Shown here: piece by piece, positions 9,609 through 17,392 of the stretch
Layout of the letters: each line of letters opens with the position of its first letter
Numbering within the stretch: the stretch's first letter is position 1
NCBI RefSeq assembly: GCF_026241335.1
Contig: NZ_JAPHAV010000015.1
Span: forward strand, 1 to 64,000
Reading direction: 5' to 3'
From: Ochrobactrum chromiisoli
GTDB taxonomy: Bacteria; Pseudomonadota; Alphaproteobacteria; Rhizobiales; Rhizobiaceae
Length of the DNA: 64,000 nucleotides
Program-made: the position numbers and the translations under genes
The notes under the pieces: model-generated
Databases searched by the model: none
The model's input: only the letters and a program-made list of their open reading frames with translations
Told to the model about the DNA's origin: nothing

Positions 9609-11458
9609 ACTGCGTGGCTTCTGTTGGCCCACTCCCTGGGCGTAAAGAAATGGATGCAACGATATGGGCATCGGTGAACCGGACGGCTATCGCCAAGACC
9701 ATTTCGGAATTATCCTATGAGGAGGGCTTTTCTCCGCAGGTTATGGACCGGGACGAGACGGTCTGGCAACTGCCGCTTGGCGATGGCGTTGCCTATCGCT
9801 TCAACGCGCAGCGCCGTATCTGGGGGCAGCTGCATATAGACGCGGCAAGCATCGTTCGTGTGACCCCGCAGAGCGTGCGCGCCGCCGATGATGCCGTTGG
9901 CTTCTTCGTCGATGCGCGCGCGGTTTTGAACATTTCTCCGCCTACCTTCTGCACCTATGCAAAGGAACTTTATAATACGCTGATGGCTGATGCTCACATC
10001 GCGGCGAGCCGGTCCGAGTATAATGCGGACGATTTGGCAAGCCTGCCCGACACCAGACTGCAAGCGCTCCTTGACGGTCATCCTAAGGCCCCCGCCAACA
10101 AGGGACGGCTGGGATGGGGATTGCAGGACAGCGAGGCCTATGCGCCGGAGTTTCAAACGCCGATCCGGCTTTTCTGGCTCGCGGCTGCACGCAGTCATTG
10201 CCAGTTTGCGCTGGCCGGCGGCCTTACGGAAGACGATCTGCTCGCCGAAAGCCTGAATAGCTCCGAGCGTGACGCATTGCTTTCAAGAATGCGCGATGCA
10301 GGCATCGGCCTTGACACCCATATGCTGTTACCGGTGCATCCGTGGCAGTGGCAGGCGATGATCGTCAGCCAGTATGCCGGCGAGATTGCCGCCGGGCGGC
10401 TCGTTCCGCTTGGTGCCTTCGGTGACACCTATATCGCGCAGCAATCCGTGCGCACCCTTGCCAACGAAAAACATGTATCGGCAAATCACCTCAAATTGTC
10501 GCTCACTATTCTCAACACGTCCGCATGGCGTGGAGTGCCCGGCAAATATATGAGTATCGGGCCAACTCTGTCGCGCTGGCTCGCCGCCACCGCGAAGAGC
10601 GATCCGATGCTGCGAAATGTCCGGATTCTTCAGGAAGTGGCAGGCGCCTTTTATCCGCATCCGCATTTTTCAGCGGTCAAGGATGCTCCCTACCAGTTTT
10701 GCGAGATGCTGGGTGCGATCTGGCGCGAGAGCCCCGAAAAACATCTGCCTGAGGGCTGGCGTCCTATGATGATGGGGGCCCTGGCACAGGGCGGCAGCGA
10801 TGGATGCCCGGTTGTCAGCGCCCTGATCGCGCGTTCCGGCTTGTCGCATGAGCAATGGCTAGAACGGCTTTTCGATGCGGTCGCCATTCCTCTCTATCAT
10901 TTCCTTTGTCGCTATGGTGTCGGCTTCATCGCCCATGGCCAGAACATCACGCTTCTTCTTGATGGCGATGTGCCAGCAGGCGTTGCCATCAAGGATTTTC
11001 AGGGCGACACGGATCTGCTCGATCAGGAATGGGCGGAACTGATGACGATGCCCGATGCGGTGAAATCCACGCTGAAACGGCGACCTGCCATTCATCTTCA
11101 GCAGCATTTGCAGACTGGACATTTTGCAAGCGTGTTGCGGTTTGTGTCCGAGGCGCTGTTGGCGCAGGACGGCTATGGCGAATTGTCCTTCTATAGTGTC
11201 CTCGCTGCACGGTTGAGGCATTACCAGAAAGCGCATCCGGAACTCAGCGAGCGGTTCGCGCTCTTCGACCTGTTTTCCCCGAAAATGCCACGCATTGCCA
11301 TCAATCGCGTTCGTTTTGCAATCGGTTACGGTGATGCCAATGAACGGCCCGTCCCAGCCCTTGGTACCGAACTGGACAATCCTCTTTATCTGGCGGAAAC
11401 CGCGTCTTTTTCCTCCCGAAGGGCGCAAACCAAAATCAATGAAGGAGTTTCATTATGA
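9605..11458 (+). CDS. iucC: IucC-like NIS siderophore synthetase
   Basis: A 617-residue IucA/IucC-family ligase. In aerobactin synthesis IucC adds the second hydroxamate arm to the citrate intermediate. Visible family blocks are the HPKAPANKGRLGW motif (nucleotide-binding HP-K segment), LLPVHPWQWQAMIVSQYA, the SVRTLANEKHVSANHLKLSLTILNTS block, and GVGFIAHGQNITLLLDGDVPAGVAIKDFQGD near the C-terminus. The start overlaps the iucB stop as ATGA and has a strong GGGAGGTG ribosome site. It is coupled to iucD by a second ATGA overlap. Carrying both an IucA-like and an IucC-like enzyme fits a two-armed citrate siderophore. Confidence 0.88.
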   Translation: MNCVASVGPLPGRKEMDATIWASVNRTAIAKTISELSYEEGFSPQVMDRDETVWQLPLGDGVAYRFNAQRRIWGQLHIDAASIVRVTPQSVRAADDAVGFFVDARAVLNISPPTFCTYAKELYNTLMADAHIAASRSEYNADDLASLPDTRLQALLDGHPKAPANKGRLGWGLQDSEAYAPEFQTPIRLFWLAAARSHCQFALAGGLTEDDLLAESLNSSERDALLSRMRDAGIGLDTHMLLPVHPWQWQAMIVSQYAGEIAAGRLVPLGAFGDTYIAQQSVRTLANEKHVSANHLKLSLTILNTSAWRGVPGKYMSIGPTLSRWLAATAKSDPMLRNVRILQEVAGAFYPHPHFSAVKDAPYQFCEMLGAIWRESPEKHLPEGWRPMMMGALAQGGSDGCPVVSALIARSGLSHEQWLERLFDAVAIPLYHFLCRYGVGFIAHGQNITLLLDGDVPAGVAIKDFQGDTDLLDQEWAELMTMPDAVKSTLKRRPAIHLQQHLQTGHFASVLRFVSEALLAQDGYGELSFYSVLAARLRHYQKAHPELSERFALFDLFSPKMPRIAINRVRFAIGYGDANERPVPALGTELDNPLYLAETASFSSRRAQTKINEGVSL

Positions 11459-12765
11459 CACATTCCATTCTTGATCTATGCGGAATTGGTGTCGGCCCTT
11501 TCAATCTTAGCCTGGCGGCCCAGCTGGATTCGGTTGATGGTATCGATGTGGAGTTTTTTGATCGCAAACCTTCCTTCGACTGGCATCCTGGTATGATGTT
11601 GCCTGGTGCTGAACTACAGACGTCGTTTATGAAGGATTTGGTGACAGCCACCAATCCGACGAGCCCGTGGAGTTTTGTAGCCTATCTAGTCGCCCATAAA
11701 CGCTTTTATGAATTTCTCAACGCCGATTACAGCGCCATTCCCCGCAAGGAATTCGCGCGTTACCTCTCATGGGTGGCGGGAAGTATCCAAACGCTGAATT
11801 TTGATCGCAGCATTCGCGAGGTCACGTTCGATGGCAATCATTTCCGGGTGTCTCTCGATCATGATGTGCGCATGGCGCGCAATCTGTCTCTTGGCGTGGG
11901 TCTTAAGCCCTATGTGCCGGAATGGGCCAGAGCCGTGATGGGCGAGCGTGCATTTCATTCCAGCGAAGCCGTACAAAAAATGGATCAATTGCAAGGCAAG
12001 AGAATTGTCGTTATCGGCGGCGGGCAAAGCGGAGCGGAAATCTTCCAACATCTTATGGAAAACCGAAAATCCGATAATGAGATAAGCTGGATTTCCAGAC
12101 GCCCGAATTTTCAGCCACTGGATGATTCTTCTTTCACCGATGAGCACTTCACGCCGCAATATGTGGCGCAATTCCACAGCCTTACGGAGCCGCGGCGCCA
12201 TGCAATCGTGGAGCATCAAAAGCTCGCGAGCGATGGTATTTCCGCTTCAACCATTAAAGCGATTTATCAGCGCCTTTATGAACAGCGCCATCTGGAAAAC
12301 CATGCGGTTCGAACGGTTTTGCTTCCTTATCGTGAGGTTCTTGACCTTAGCCATGACAGGAACAGCCTGTCTATCGTGATGCGTAACGGGCTTGACGGTA
12401 GCATCGAGATGCTGGGTGCGGATCATCTGATTTTCGCCACCGGCTACAAGTTTGCATTGCCTGACTGCCTTTCCTCAATCGAACATATGCTGTCGACGGC
12501 AGGCGGCAAACCCTATCGGGTTGGCGCTGACTTTGCTCTCGACTGGGATGGTCCGGCAGATCGGCGGATTTTCGTGCTCAACGCCGGCAGGCTCAACCAT
12601 GGTATTGCCGAGCCACAATTGAGTTTGATGGCGTGGAGAAGTGCTGTTATCACCAATGCGCTTCTCAACCGAGCGCATTTCGATCTCGATTATCCCGCGA
12701 GCGCTATATGCTGGACGCATAATAGTATCACTTCAAATGAGGGCATTGCCCTGACCTCTGGTTAG
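11455..12765 (+). CDS. iucD: IucD-like lysine N6-hydroxylase (FAD/NADPH monooxygenase)
   Basis: A 436-residue flavoprotein with the full IucD/RhbE/PvdA signature. It has an FAD site near the start (GIGVGPFNLSLAAQLD), the FDWHPGMMLPGAELQTSFMKDLVTATNPTSPWSF block, the NADPH site GGGQSGAEIFQHL, and DHLIFATGYKFALPD plus HGIAEPQLSLMAWRSA at the C-terminus. It would hydroxylate the side-chain amine that becomes the iron-binding hydroxamate. No diaminobutyrate aminotransferase or decarboxylase is present in the locus, so lysine is the likeliest substrate. It has a GAAGGAG ribosome site and an ATGA overlap with iucC, and is last in the operon. Confidence 0.9.
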   Translation: MTHSILDLCGIGVGPFNLSLAAQLDSVDGIDVEFFDRKPSFDWHPGMMLPGAELQTSFMKDLVTATNPTSPWSFVAYLVAHKRFYEFLNADYSAIPRKEFARYLSWVAGSIQTLNFDRSIREVTFDGNHFRVSLDHDVRMARNLSLGVGLKPYVPEWARAVMGERAFHSSEAVQKMDQLQGKRIVVIGGGQSGAEIFQHLMENRKSDNEISWISRRPNFQPLDDSSFTDEHFTPQYVAQFHSLTEPRRHAIVEHQKLASDGISASTIKAIYQRLYEQRHLENHAVRTVLLPYREVLDLSHDRNSLSIVMRNGLDGSIEMLGADHLIFATGYKFALPDCLSSIEHMLSTAGGKPYRVGADFALDWDGPADRRIFVLNAGRLNHGIAEPQLSLMAWRSAVITNALLNRAHFDLDYPASAICWTHNSITSNEGIALTSG

Positions 12766-12980
12766 TAAACCGAGTTAGGAGCGGACGGCATCCTATCAGA
12801 GCTTTTCCAAGATTTGCCATATGGGGCTCAGGTAGGTTCTGTTACACAAACTGAGCCTCAGACGGAGTGGTAGAGACACTGACGCTTTACGCCGCGGTAC
12901 GCAATAGGCCGCGGCGGTCGTCAGCCAGAAGCGGTCCCGGCCGTTTATCGTGCGACTGTAATGATCACAAGTTAAGATTG
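12766..12980. other. Gene-free stretch after the siderophore operon
   Basis: No supportable gene. It holds a short inverted repeat (GGCTCAG / CTGAGCC, near 12,824-12,856) whose loop contains GGTTCTGTTACACAAA, faintly like an IS6-type end, and then GC-rich sequence with no intact reading frame. I take it as rearranged island DNA. Confidence 0.4.
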
Positions 12981-12998
12981 AATCCTGTCCCCGCAGCC
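12981..12998 (+). repeat. Degenerate copy of the tRNA-fMet 3' end
   Basis: Eighteen bases match 16 of 18 positions of the tRNA-fMet 3' end (109-126), with the differences at one C/T and one A/G. The following bases CCAAAATA also resemble those after the exact repeat at 17,045. It may be an internal attachment-site remnant between the siderophore block and the nir block. It could also be the tail of an unrelated tRNA fragment. Confidence 0.4.
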
Positions 12999-13037
12999 CA
13001 AAATACTAACACGCTTGTGAGATCACCTCCGGGAGGT

Positions 13038-13333
13038 ATCCTGGCAAATGTTTTGAACAAGGGGCAATGGACCCCGAACTTGGTATCAATCTCGTTGATC
13101 TCGGTATGATTTATATGATCGTGGCATACCGAAATGGGGCGGTGTCGGTTAAAACGGCGACCACTACACCTGGCTGTCCAGCGGCAGGCCTTTTGACGAT
13201 GGCAGTATAATCCTGCGTCGAAAACATGGCTGGTATCAAACATGCAGATGTTGAGCTGACCTATGATCCAGTATGCACTCCCGAGATGGCAATTCCTGAA
13301 GCACGCGCTAAGTTTGCCGTGCCTGATTTCTGA
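13038..13333 (+). pseudogene. Broken DUF59 (MIP18/PaaD-like) Fe-S assembly factor
   Basis: The frame from 13,067 reads MDPELGINLVDLGMIY, then TTTPGCPAAGLLTMAV, then a TAA at 13,208-13,210. The same frame continues with NMAGIKHADVELTYDPVCTP and EMAIPEARAKF to a TGA at 13,331-13,333. These are the three hallmark segments of DUF59 metal-sulfur assembly proteins (DPELGINIVDLGLIY, TTPGCP, V-LTYDP-W-P-M), so a nonsense codon splits the gene. Upstream, ILANVLNK is in another frame, suggesting a frameshift at the N-terminus too. The usual W of the WTP motif is C here. It is inactive as it stands, unless sequencing error is responsible. Confidence 0.75.
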
Positions 13334-13581
13334 AATCCCACCATCATGTCACTATGATAATACGGTTGCGACAGGGACCGCTTTTTCGCTTTCGGATTTA
13401 AAGCGGCCCATTAAAGTCGGTCAAAAATAAAACTTTTCGTAAAGTTACGCCATTCCGCTGACACAGTATCTGTATTCGCATTCATTGCTTGTGCTGGAAC
13501 AAATAACGCTCGGAGAATTAAATTTAGTCATTTAAGTTATTGATTATTATTATTTCTTTTTCCAAGATTATGTACGGTCTT

Positions 13582-13595
13582 TTGTTTGTGCGCAA
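13582..13595. promoter_or_regulatory. Candidate NnrR/FNR-type box upstream of nirK
   Basis: TTG-N8-CAA (TTGTTTGTGCGCAA) lies 79 bases before the nirK start. FNR/NnrR-family regulators bind such spaced TTG/CAA half-sites, and an nnrR gene lies in the same cluster. The inner bases are not symmetric, so this is a plausible but unproven operator. Between 13,334 and this site the DNA is AT-rich with no gene. Confidence 0.4.
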
Positions 13596-13673
13596 TGAAC
13601 GTCTGTGAGGCGTCTCCTATAAACGAGGGGACAGAGCGGAAAAACGCTCGGTCCTATCGGAAGGAGAGAAACG

Positions 13674-14804
13674 ATGGTCGACCAGATGCAAATTAGTCGT
13701 CGTTCAATATTGGCAGGGGCAGCCCTCGCAGGGGCGCTGGCGCCAGTTCTGGCGACAGGTTCGGCTTGGGCTACAGGAACCATGAGAAAGGCCACCGCTG
13801 CGGAAATTGCGGCATTGCCACGCGAAAAGGTAGAGTTGGTTGATCCCCCTCTCGTTCATGCACACACGCAGGTTGCAAAGGGTGGCCCGAAAGTGGTCGA
13901 ATTCACGATGGTGATCGAGGAGAAGAAGATCGTCATTGATGATGATGGTACGGAAGTGCATGCGATGGCATTCAACGGCACGGTGCCCGGACCACTTTTG
14001 GTCGTGCATCAGGATGACTATGTTGAACTGACGCTGATCAATCCCGAAACCAACACATTGATGCATAATATTGATTTCCACGCAGCGACCGGCGCATTAG
14101 GCGGCGGCGGTCTTACCGAAATCAATCCGGGAGAGAAGACGATCCTGCGCTTCAAGGCGACAAAGCCTGGTGTCTTTGTTTACCACTGTGCACCTCCCGG
14201 AATGGTTCCTTGGCATGTGGTATCGGGCATGAACGGCGCGATTATGGTACTCCCGCGCGATGGCCTCCATGACGGCAAGGGCAATGCTCTGACATATGAC
14301 AAAGTCTACTACGTCGGTGAGCAGGACTTTTATGTGCCACGTGATGAGAACGGCACCTACAAGAAATATGACGCTCCTGGCGACTCTTATGAAGACGTCA
14401 CCAAAGTCATGCGTACACTGACCCCAACCCATGTCGTGTTCAATGGCGGTGTCGGTGCACTGACTGGCGACAAGGCTATGACAGCCAAGGTGGGCGAAAA
14501 AGTCTTGATCGTTCATTCGCAGGCCAACCGTGACACGCGTCCGCATCTCATCGGTGGACACGGTGATTATGTCTGGGCGACCGGCAAATTCAATACTCCA
14601 CCCGCGGTTGATCAGGAAACGTGGTTTATTCCGGGTGGTGCAGCGGCAGCTGCCTTCTATACATTCCAGCAGCCGGGCATCTATGCCTATGTGAACCACA
14701 ACCTGATTGAGGCTTTTGAATTGGGTGCAGCCGCTCACTTCAAGGTGACGGGTGAATGGAACGACGATTTGATGACGTCGGTACTGGCACCTTCGGGTAT
14801 GTAA
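13674..14804 (+). CDS. nirK: Copper-containing nitrite reductase NirK (class I)
   Basis: A periplasmic enzyme reducing nitrite to nitric oxide. The 376-residue precursor has a Tat signal (SRRSILAGA, residues 8-16) and two cupredoxin domains. All copper ligands are visible: type 1 copper by H131, C172, H181 and M186; type 2 copper by H136, H171 and H342. The catalytic D134 and H291 are also present. These map at a constant offset onto the Achromobacter/Alcaligenes enzyme. An AAGGAG ribosome site precedes the ATG. nirV follows 88 bases later and nnrR after that, the usual rhizobial/Brucella denitrification group. It would detoxify or respire nitrite under low oxygen. Confidence 0.97.
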   Translation: MVDQMQISRRSILAGAALAGALAPVLATGSAWATGTMRKATAAEIAALPREKVELVDPPLVHAHTQVAKGGPKVVEFTMVIEEKKIVIDDDGTEVHAMAFNGTVPGPLLVVHQDDYVELTLINPETNTLMHNIDFHAATGALGGGGLTEINPGEKTILRFKATKPGVFVYHCAPPGMVPWHVVSGMNGAIMVLPRDGLHDGKGNALTYDKVYYVGEQDFYVPRDENGTYKKYDAPGDSYEDVTKVMRTLTPTHVVFNGGVGALTGDKAMTAKVGEKVLIVHSQANRDTRPHLIGGHGDYVWATGKFNTPPAVDQETWFIPGGAAAAAFYTFQQPGIYAYVNHNLIEAFELGAAAHFKVTGEWNDDLMTSVLAPSGM

Positions 14805-14892
14805 TCTAGCGATCTGCCCATTGGTTCGGGGGAATAGCGAGTGCTGGAGGCTCCCCCGAACTGTTGATTATCATGAGGGTGGTGCAAACATT

Positions 14893-15819
14893 ATGAACCA
14901 AAGTGCGAAGAAAAAGCTGCGTGATTTTGGCGTTGCAATTCCCGCTGTCCTGCTTGCTGTTGCGGCAGGGCTTTTTGTGGTCGATGCAGTGGGCCAGATT
15001 GACACGAAAAAGATACAGGCTGAGATTATTCGCCCACAAATGATCACGGTCACACCGCGAAGCATGACCTATCGAGCGGTCGGTGATTTTCAGAAGAACA
15101 ATTATCCCACTGATGCCCCACTGACGACACGCCGGCTTGGCCAGCTCTTTGAAATCATGAAATATCAGGTCACCATTGCCGATTACGCTTTGTGCGTGCG
15201 TGAGAGTGTATGTCTTGCAGCTGATACACAATCGCAGCGAACCGATGATTCACCATCTGCAAATCCGGCGACGCATCCTGTGGTTGGTATCAGTTATGAT
15301 GATGCAAGAACCTATGCGCGGTGGTTGTCGAAAAAGACTGGAGAAGTCTGGCATCTGCCCACTGATGAGCAATGGGCTTTTGCTGCCGGTTCGCGGTTCT
15401 CTGATGACGCATTGGGCAGTGATGAGGGGAGCGATAATCCAGCATTGCGTTGGTTGCGTGATTATGAAAAGCAAAGTGCACGCAAGCAGGGTCGGAATCC
15501 CGCTATTCGCCCGATAGGTAGTTTTGGCGAAAATGAATTCGGTGTTGCCGATATCGGTGGCAATATCTGGGAATGGACCACCACCTGCCATCGTCGGGTC
15601 AATCTGGATGCTTACGGCAAGATAGCCAGCGAGAATGAAGTCTGTGGTGTGTATGTGGTCAATGGTAAACACCGCGCAGCAATGAGTTCGTTTATTCGTA
15701 ATCCGAAATCTGGTGGATGCAGCGTGGGCGTGCCACCTGATAATCTCGGATTTCGACTTGTCCGGGACGGGCGTTGGTTCGCACCTGTGCTCGAATTGAT
15801 CAATGGCTTTTCGGCATAA
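14893..15819 (+). CDS. nirV: NirV, formylglycine-generating-enzyme-like protein
   Basis: A 308-residue protein with an N-terminal membrane or signal segment (FGVAIPAVLLAVAAGLFVVDAV) and a SUMF1/FGE-sulfatase domain. Domain marks are YQVTIADYALCV, VVGISYDDARTYARWLSKKTGEVWHLPTDEQWAFAA, GVADIGGNIWEWT and the closing GFRLVRDG. NirV commonly follows nirK in denitrifiers; its exact role is not settled. The start at 14,893 is chosen for its GGTGG site and signal segment over an earlier frame start at 14,821. It lies between nirK and nnrR on the same strand. Confidence 0.9.
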   Translation: MNQSAKKKLRDFGVAIPAVLLAVAAGLFVVDAVGQIDTKKIQAEIIRPQMITVTPRSMTYRAVGDFQKNNYPTDAPLTTRRLGQLFEIMKYQVTIADYALCVRESVCLAADTQSQRTDDSPSANPATHPVVGISYDDARTYARWLSKKTGEVWHLPTDEQWAFAAGSRFSDDALGSDEGSDNPALRWLRDYEKQSARKQGRNPAIRPIGSFGENEFGVADIGGNIWEWTTTCHRRVNLDAYGKIASENEVCGVYVVNGKHRAAMSSFIRNPKSGGCSVGVPPDNLGFRLVRDGRWFAPVLELINGFSA

Positions 15820-15846
15820 TCTTATTTGATTAAATGCCTCAATATT

Positions 15847-15916
15847 ATACCCCTAATAAAATGTCTTTTTTGCTGTAATATGCTAAACAGCAAATGGGGA
15901 TTTAGAGTAGGGGTAT
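15847..15916 (+). promoter_or_regulatory. Nested inverted repeats covering the nnrR ribosome binding site
   Basis: The outer arms ATACCCCTA (15,847-15,855) and TAGGGGTAT (15,908-15,916) are perfect complements. The inner arms TTTGCTGT (15,869-15,876) and ACAGCAAA (15,887-15,894) are also perfect. Each side of the internal loop is 13 bases. The AGGGG ribosome site for nnrR (15,909-15,913, seven bases before the ATG) lies wholly inside the outer stem. In RNA this would be a two-stem leader able to hide the site; in DNA the repeats could be operators. No rule picks between these. Confidence 0.5.
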
Positions 15917-15920
15917 CTTA

Positions 15921-16616
15921 ATGGCCACGATCGACCGCGGTCTTGTCAGGAAGTTGTCATTATTCGCCAAAATGGGCGATAATGAGCTTGATAAGCTTGT
16001 CTCCTATGCTTCGTCTCGACATATCGCGCAAAGTGAATCCATTTTTGAACAAGGCGATGATGCCGTAACGTTCTATTTGCTGCTTTACGGTCGGCTGAAG
16101 GTTAATCAGGTTACGTCTGATGGCCAGCAGATCATCGTTCGCATGGTGCACCCGGGAGACTTGTTCGGCTTTGCCAAGGCTTTGCAGCGTCATGACTATC
16201 CGGGCACTGCCGTGGCTGTAACGGACAGTTTTGTTCTTGGTTGGCCCGCGGAATTGTGGGACTATTTTGTTGAGCAAAATCCCGGGCTTGCCATGAATGC
16301 TATTCAAACCATTGGCAAGCGGCTTGAAGAAGCGCACACTCGTATCCGGGAAATGTCGACGGAAGAAGTTGAGCGCCGTGTTGCACATGTTGTGCTTCGA
16401 CTTGCGCAGAAGGCTGGCAAGAAAGAAGAAAACGGCATTCGTATTGATTTTCCGATTACGCGACAGGAAATTGCGGAAATGACGGGGACCACACTTCATA
16501 CGGTGTCGCGTATTCTCAGCGGATGGGAATCCAAAGGCCTTGTTCTTGGCGGTCGTCAGAAGCTGACTGTCACCAATACGCAGGGCATAAGAAGGCTTGC
16601 AGAAGGTAGTGTTTGA
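15921..16616 (+). CDS. Crp/Fnr-family regulator, NnrR/NnrA type
   Basis: A 231-residue protein with an N-terminal cyclic-nucleotide-type sensor barrel (SESIFEQGDDAVTFYLLLYGRLKVNQVTSDGQQIIVRMVHPGDLFGF) and a C-terminal Crp helix-turn-helix (ITRQEIAEMTGTTLHTVSRILSGWESKGLV). It lacks the N-terminal cysteine cluster of true FNR. Placed after nirK-nirV, it matches the NO-responsive NnrR/NnrA regulators that turn on nir and nor genes in rhizobia and Brucella. The upstream region carries nested inverted repeats. Family call is secure; the NO-response role is inferred from context. Confidence 0.85.
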   Translation: MATIDRGLVRKLSLFAKMGDNELDKLVSYASSRHIAQSESIFEQGDDAVTFYLLLYGRLKVNQVTSDGQQIIVRMVHPGDLFGFAKALQRHDYPGTAVAVTDSFVLGWPAELWDYFVEQNPGLAMNAIQTIGKRLEEAHTRIREMSTEEVERRVAHVVLRLAQKAGKKEENGIRIDFPITRQEIAEMTGTTLHTVSRILSGWESKGLVLGGRQKLTVTNTQGIRRLAEGSV

Positions 16617-16725
16617 GACGTTCTGTTGCGCACATTAGTTTAGCACGGAACATGGCTTACTTTTGGGCGAAATGGTATCGTCAGGTTGTTTGGATTTGGT
16701 CCTTTTTATTGTTTGCCTGTTTAAG

Positions 16726-17000
16726 TCAGGACGTCACTTGCGCGGTGTAAAGTGTCCAGAGCCAGAATTCTGGCGGCGTATCGTCATGACGACTGCATTC
16801 AGATGCCACTTGTCATGCGGCCTTGGGCGGTGCTTTCGAAGGCGATTGGCACAATGGCGGCCAAAGCAATTGATCCTAAGGCGGACTGTTTCCCGGCTGG
16901 CAATCATACCGCGATCGGCAAGCAGATCTTCCACATCGGCTGTGCTCAGCGCAAGCCGGTGATAGGCCCATACTACATCAGCAGCAATTTCACGCGGAAA
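16726..17000 (-). pseudogene. IS6-family transposase remnant
   Basis: On the minus strand the frame from about 17,000 reads FPREIAADVVWAYHRLALST, then ADVEDLLADRGMIASRETVR, and later RPRPHDKWHLNAVVMTI. These match the N-terminal region of IS6/IS26-type transposases (FP-EII-HAVWLY, DVE-LLAERG, RPRP-D-WHLDE). The frame then breaks, and a shifted frame gives EFWLWTLY, matching the FLWRAVD segment. No stop-free full transposase is present. TTCTGTTGCGCA at about 16,622 resembles an IS6-type end. The fragment adjoins the tRNA-end repeat at 17,045. Confidence 0.75.
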
Positions 17001-17044
17001 TTAAAAACCCTTCAACCGAGGGAAAAGAACGCGGCACTTGCACG

Positions 17045-17056
17045 CCCCGCAACCAA
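17045..17056 (+). repeat. Direct repeat of tRNA-fMet 3' end (candidate attR)
   Basis: CCCCGCAACCAA is identical to bases 117-128 at the end of tRNA-fMet, 16.9 kb away, and is followed by a terminator as a tRNA end would be. The tails after both terminators share GCGTTTAAGCC. This is what an island inserted in the 3' end of the tRNA gene would leave. No integrase gene is present in the window. Confidence 0.5.
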
Positions 17057-17063
17057 AATATCA

Positions 17064-17093
17064 AAAACCCGCTGCTGCAACGGCGGGTTTTGG
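17064..17093 (+). terminator. Hairpin terminator downstream of the tRNA-end repeat
   Basis: AAAACCCGC and GCGGGTTTT form a nine-pair stem with a ten-base loop. It stands in the same relation to the 17,045 repeat as the terminator at 148-175 does to tRNA-fMet, so it may be the original tRNA terminator displaced by insertion. Confidence 0.55.
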
Positions 17094-17144
17094 CGTTTAA
17101 GCCATTTCCTGTTTTGATTGGATCATTGAGAACGCGCCTAACTC

Positions 17145-17369
17145 TCAAATTTTACGATAGATGCGGCCACCCGCTTCTTTCCTGCCGGTGTCCTCGACGC
17201 CTTCGAATTCCCCGTTGCGCACGCGATCAAGAAACTCCCGGCCGAGTTTCACCTTTGTACCGACATATAGATCATTCCACCCTTCACCGTAGATCTCAAA
17301 GAAATGGAACTCGCCGCGATCAAGCACTGTAATCGCTTTTCTGAGTGCATCCAATCGTTGTTCAAGCAT
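17145..17369 (-). CDS. Small DUF1413-like protein
   Basis: A 74-residue protein (begins MLEQRLDALRKAITVL). The core FHFFEIYGEGWNDL and VGTKVKLGREFLDRVRNGEFEGV resembles DUF1413, a short domain of unknown function. It has no signal peptide or membrane segment and would be cytoplasmic. It is the last gene of a minus-strand run, 23 bases after the alcohol dehydrogenase stop, so it may be cotranscribed with the redox operon. Function unknown. Confidence 0.6.
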   Translation of the reverse strand: MLEQRLDALRKAITVLDRGEFHFFEIYGEGWNDLYVGTKVKLGREFLDRVRNGEFEGVEDTGRKEAGGRIYRKI

Positions 17370-17392
17370 GACAGGCTCTTTCGACCGTGTTT

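Noticed and set aside
12820..12860. GGTTCTGTTACACAAA as an IS6-type terminal repeat pairing with TTCTGTTGCGCA near 16,622 to bound a nir transposon.
   Set aside because: Match to IS6 ends is short and imperfect, and no transposase remnant lies beside the first site.
12895..12998. A whole degenerate tRNA (GACTGTAATGATC ... AATCCTGTCCCC) rather than only a tRNA 3' end.
   Set aside because: No convincing D arm or acceptor 5' strand can be drawn; only the 3' end similarity is kept.
16752..17117. A 121-codon plus-strand open frame over the IS6 remnant.
   Set aside because: The minus strand carries recognisable IS6 transposase text over the same bases; the plus frame has no family features.
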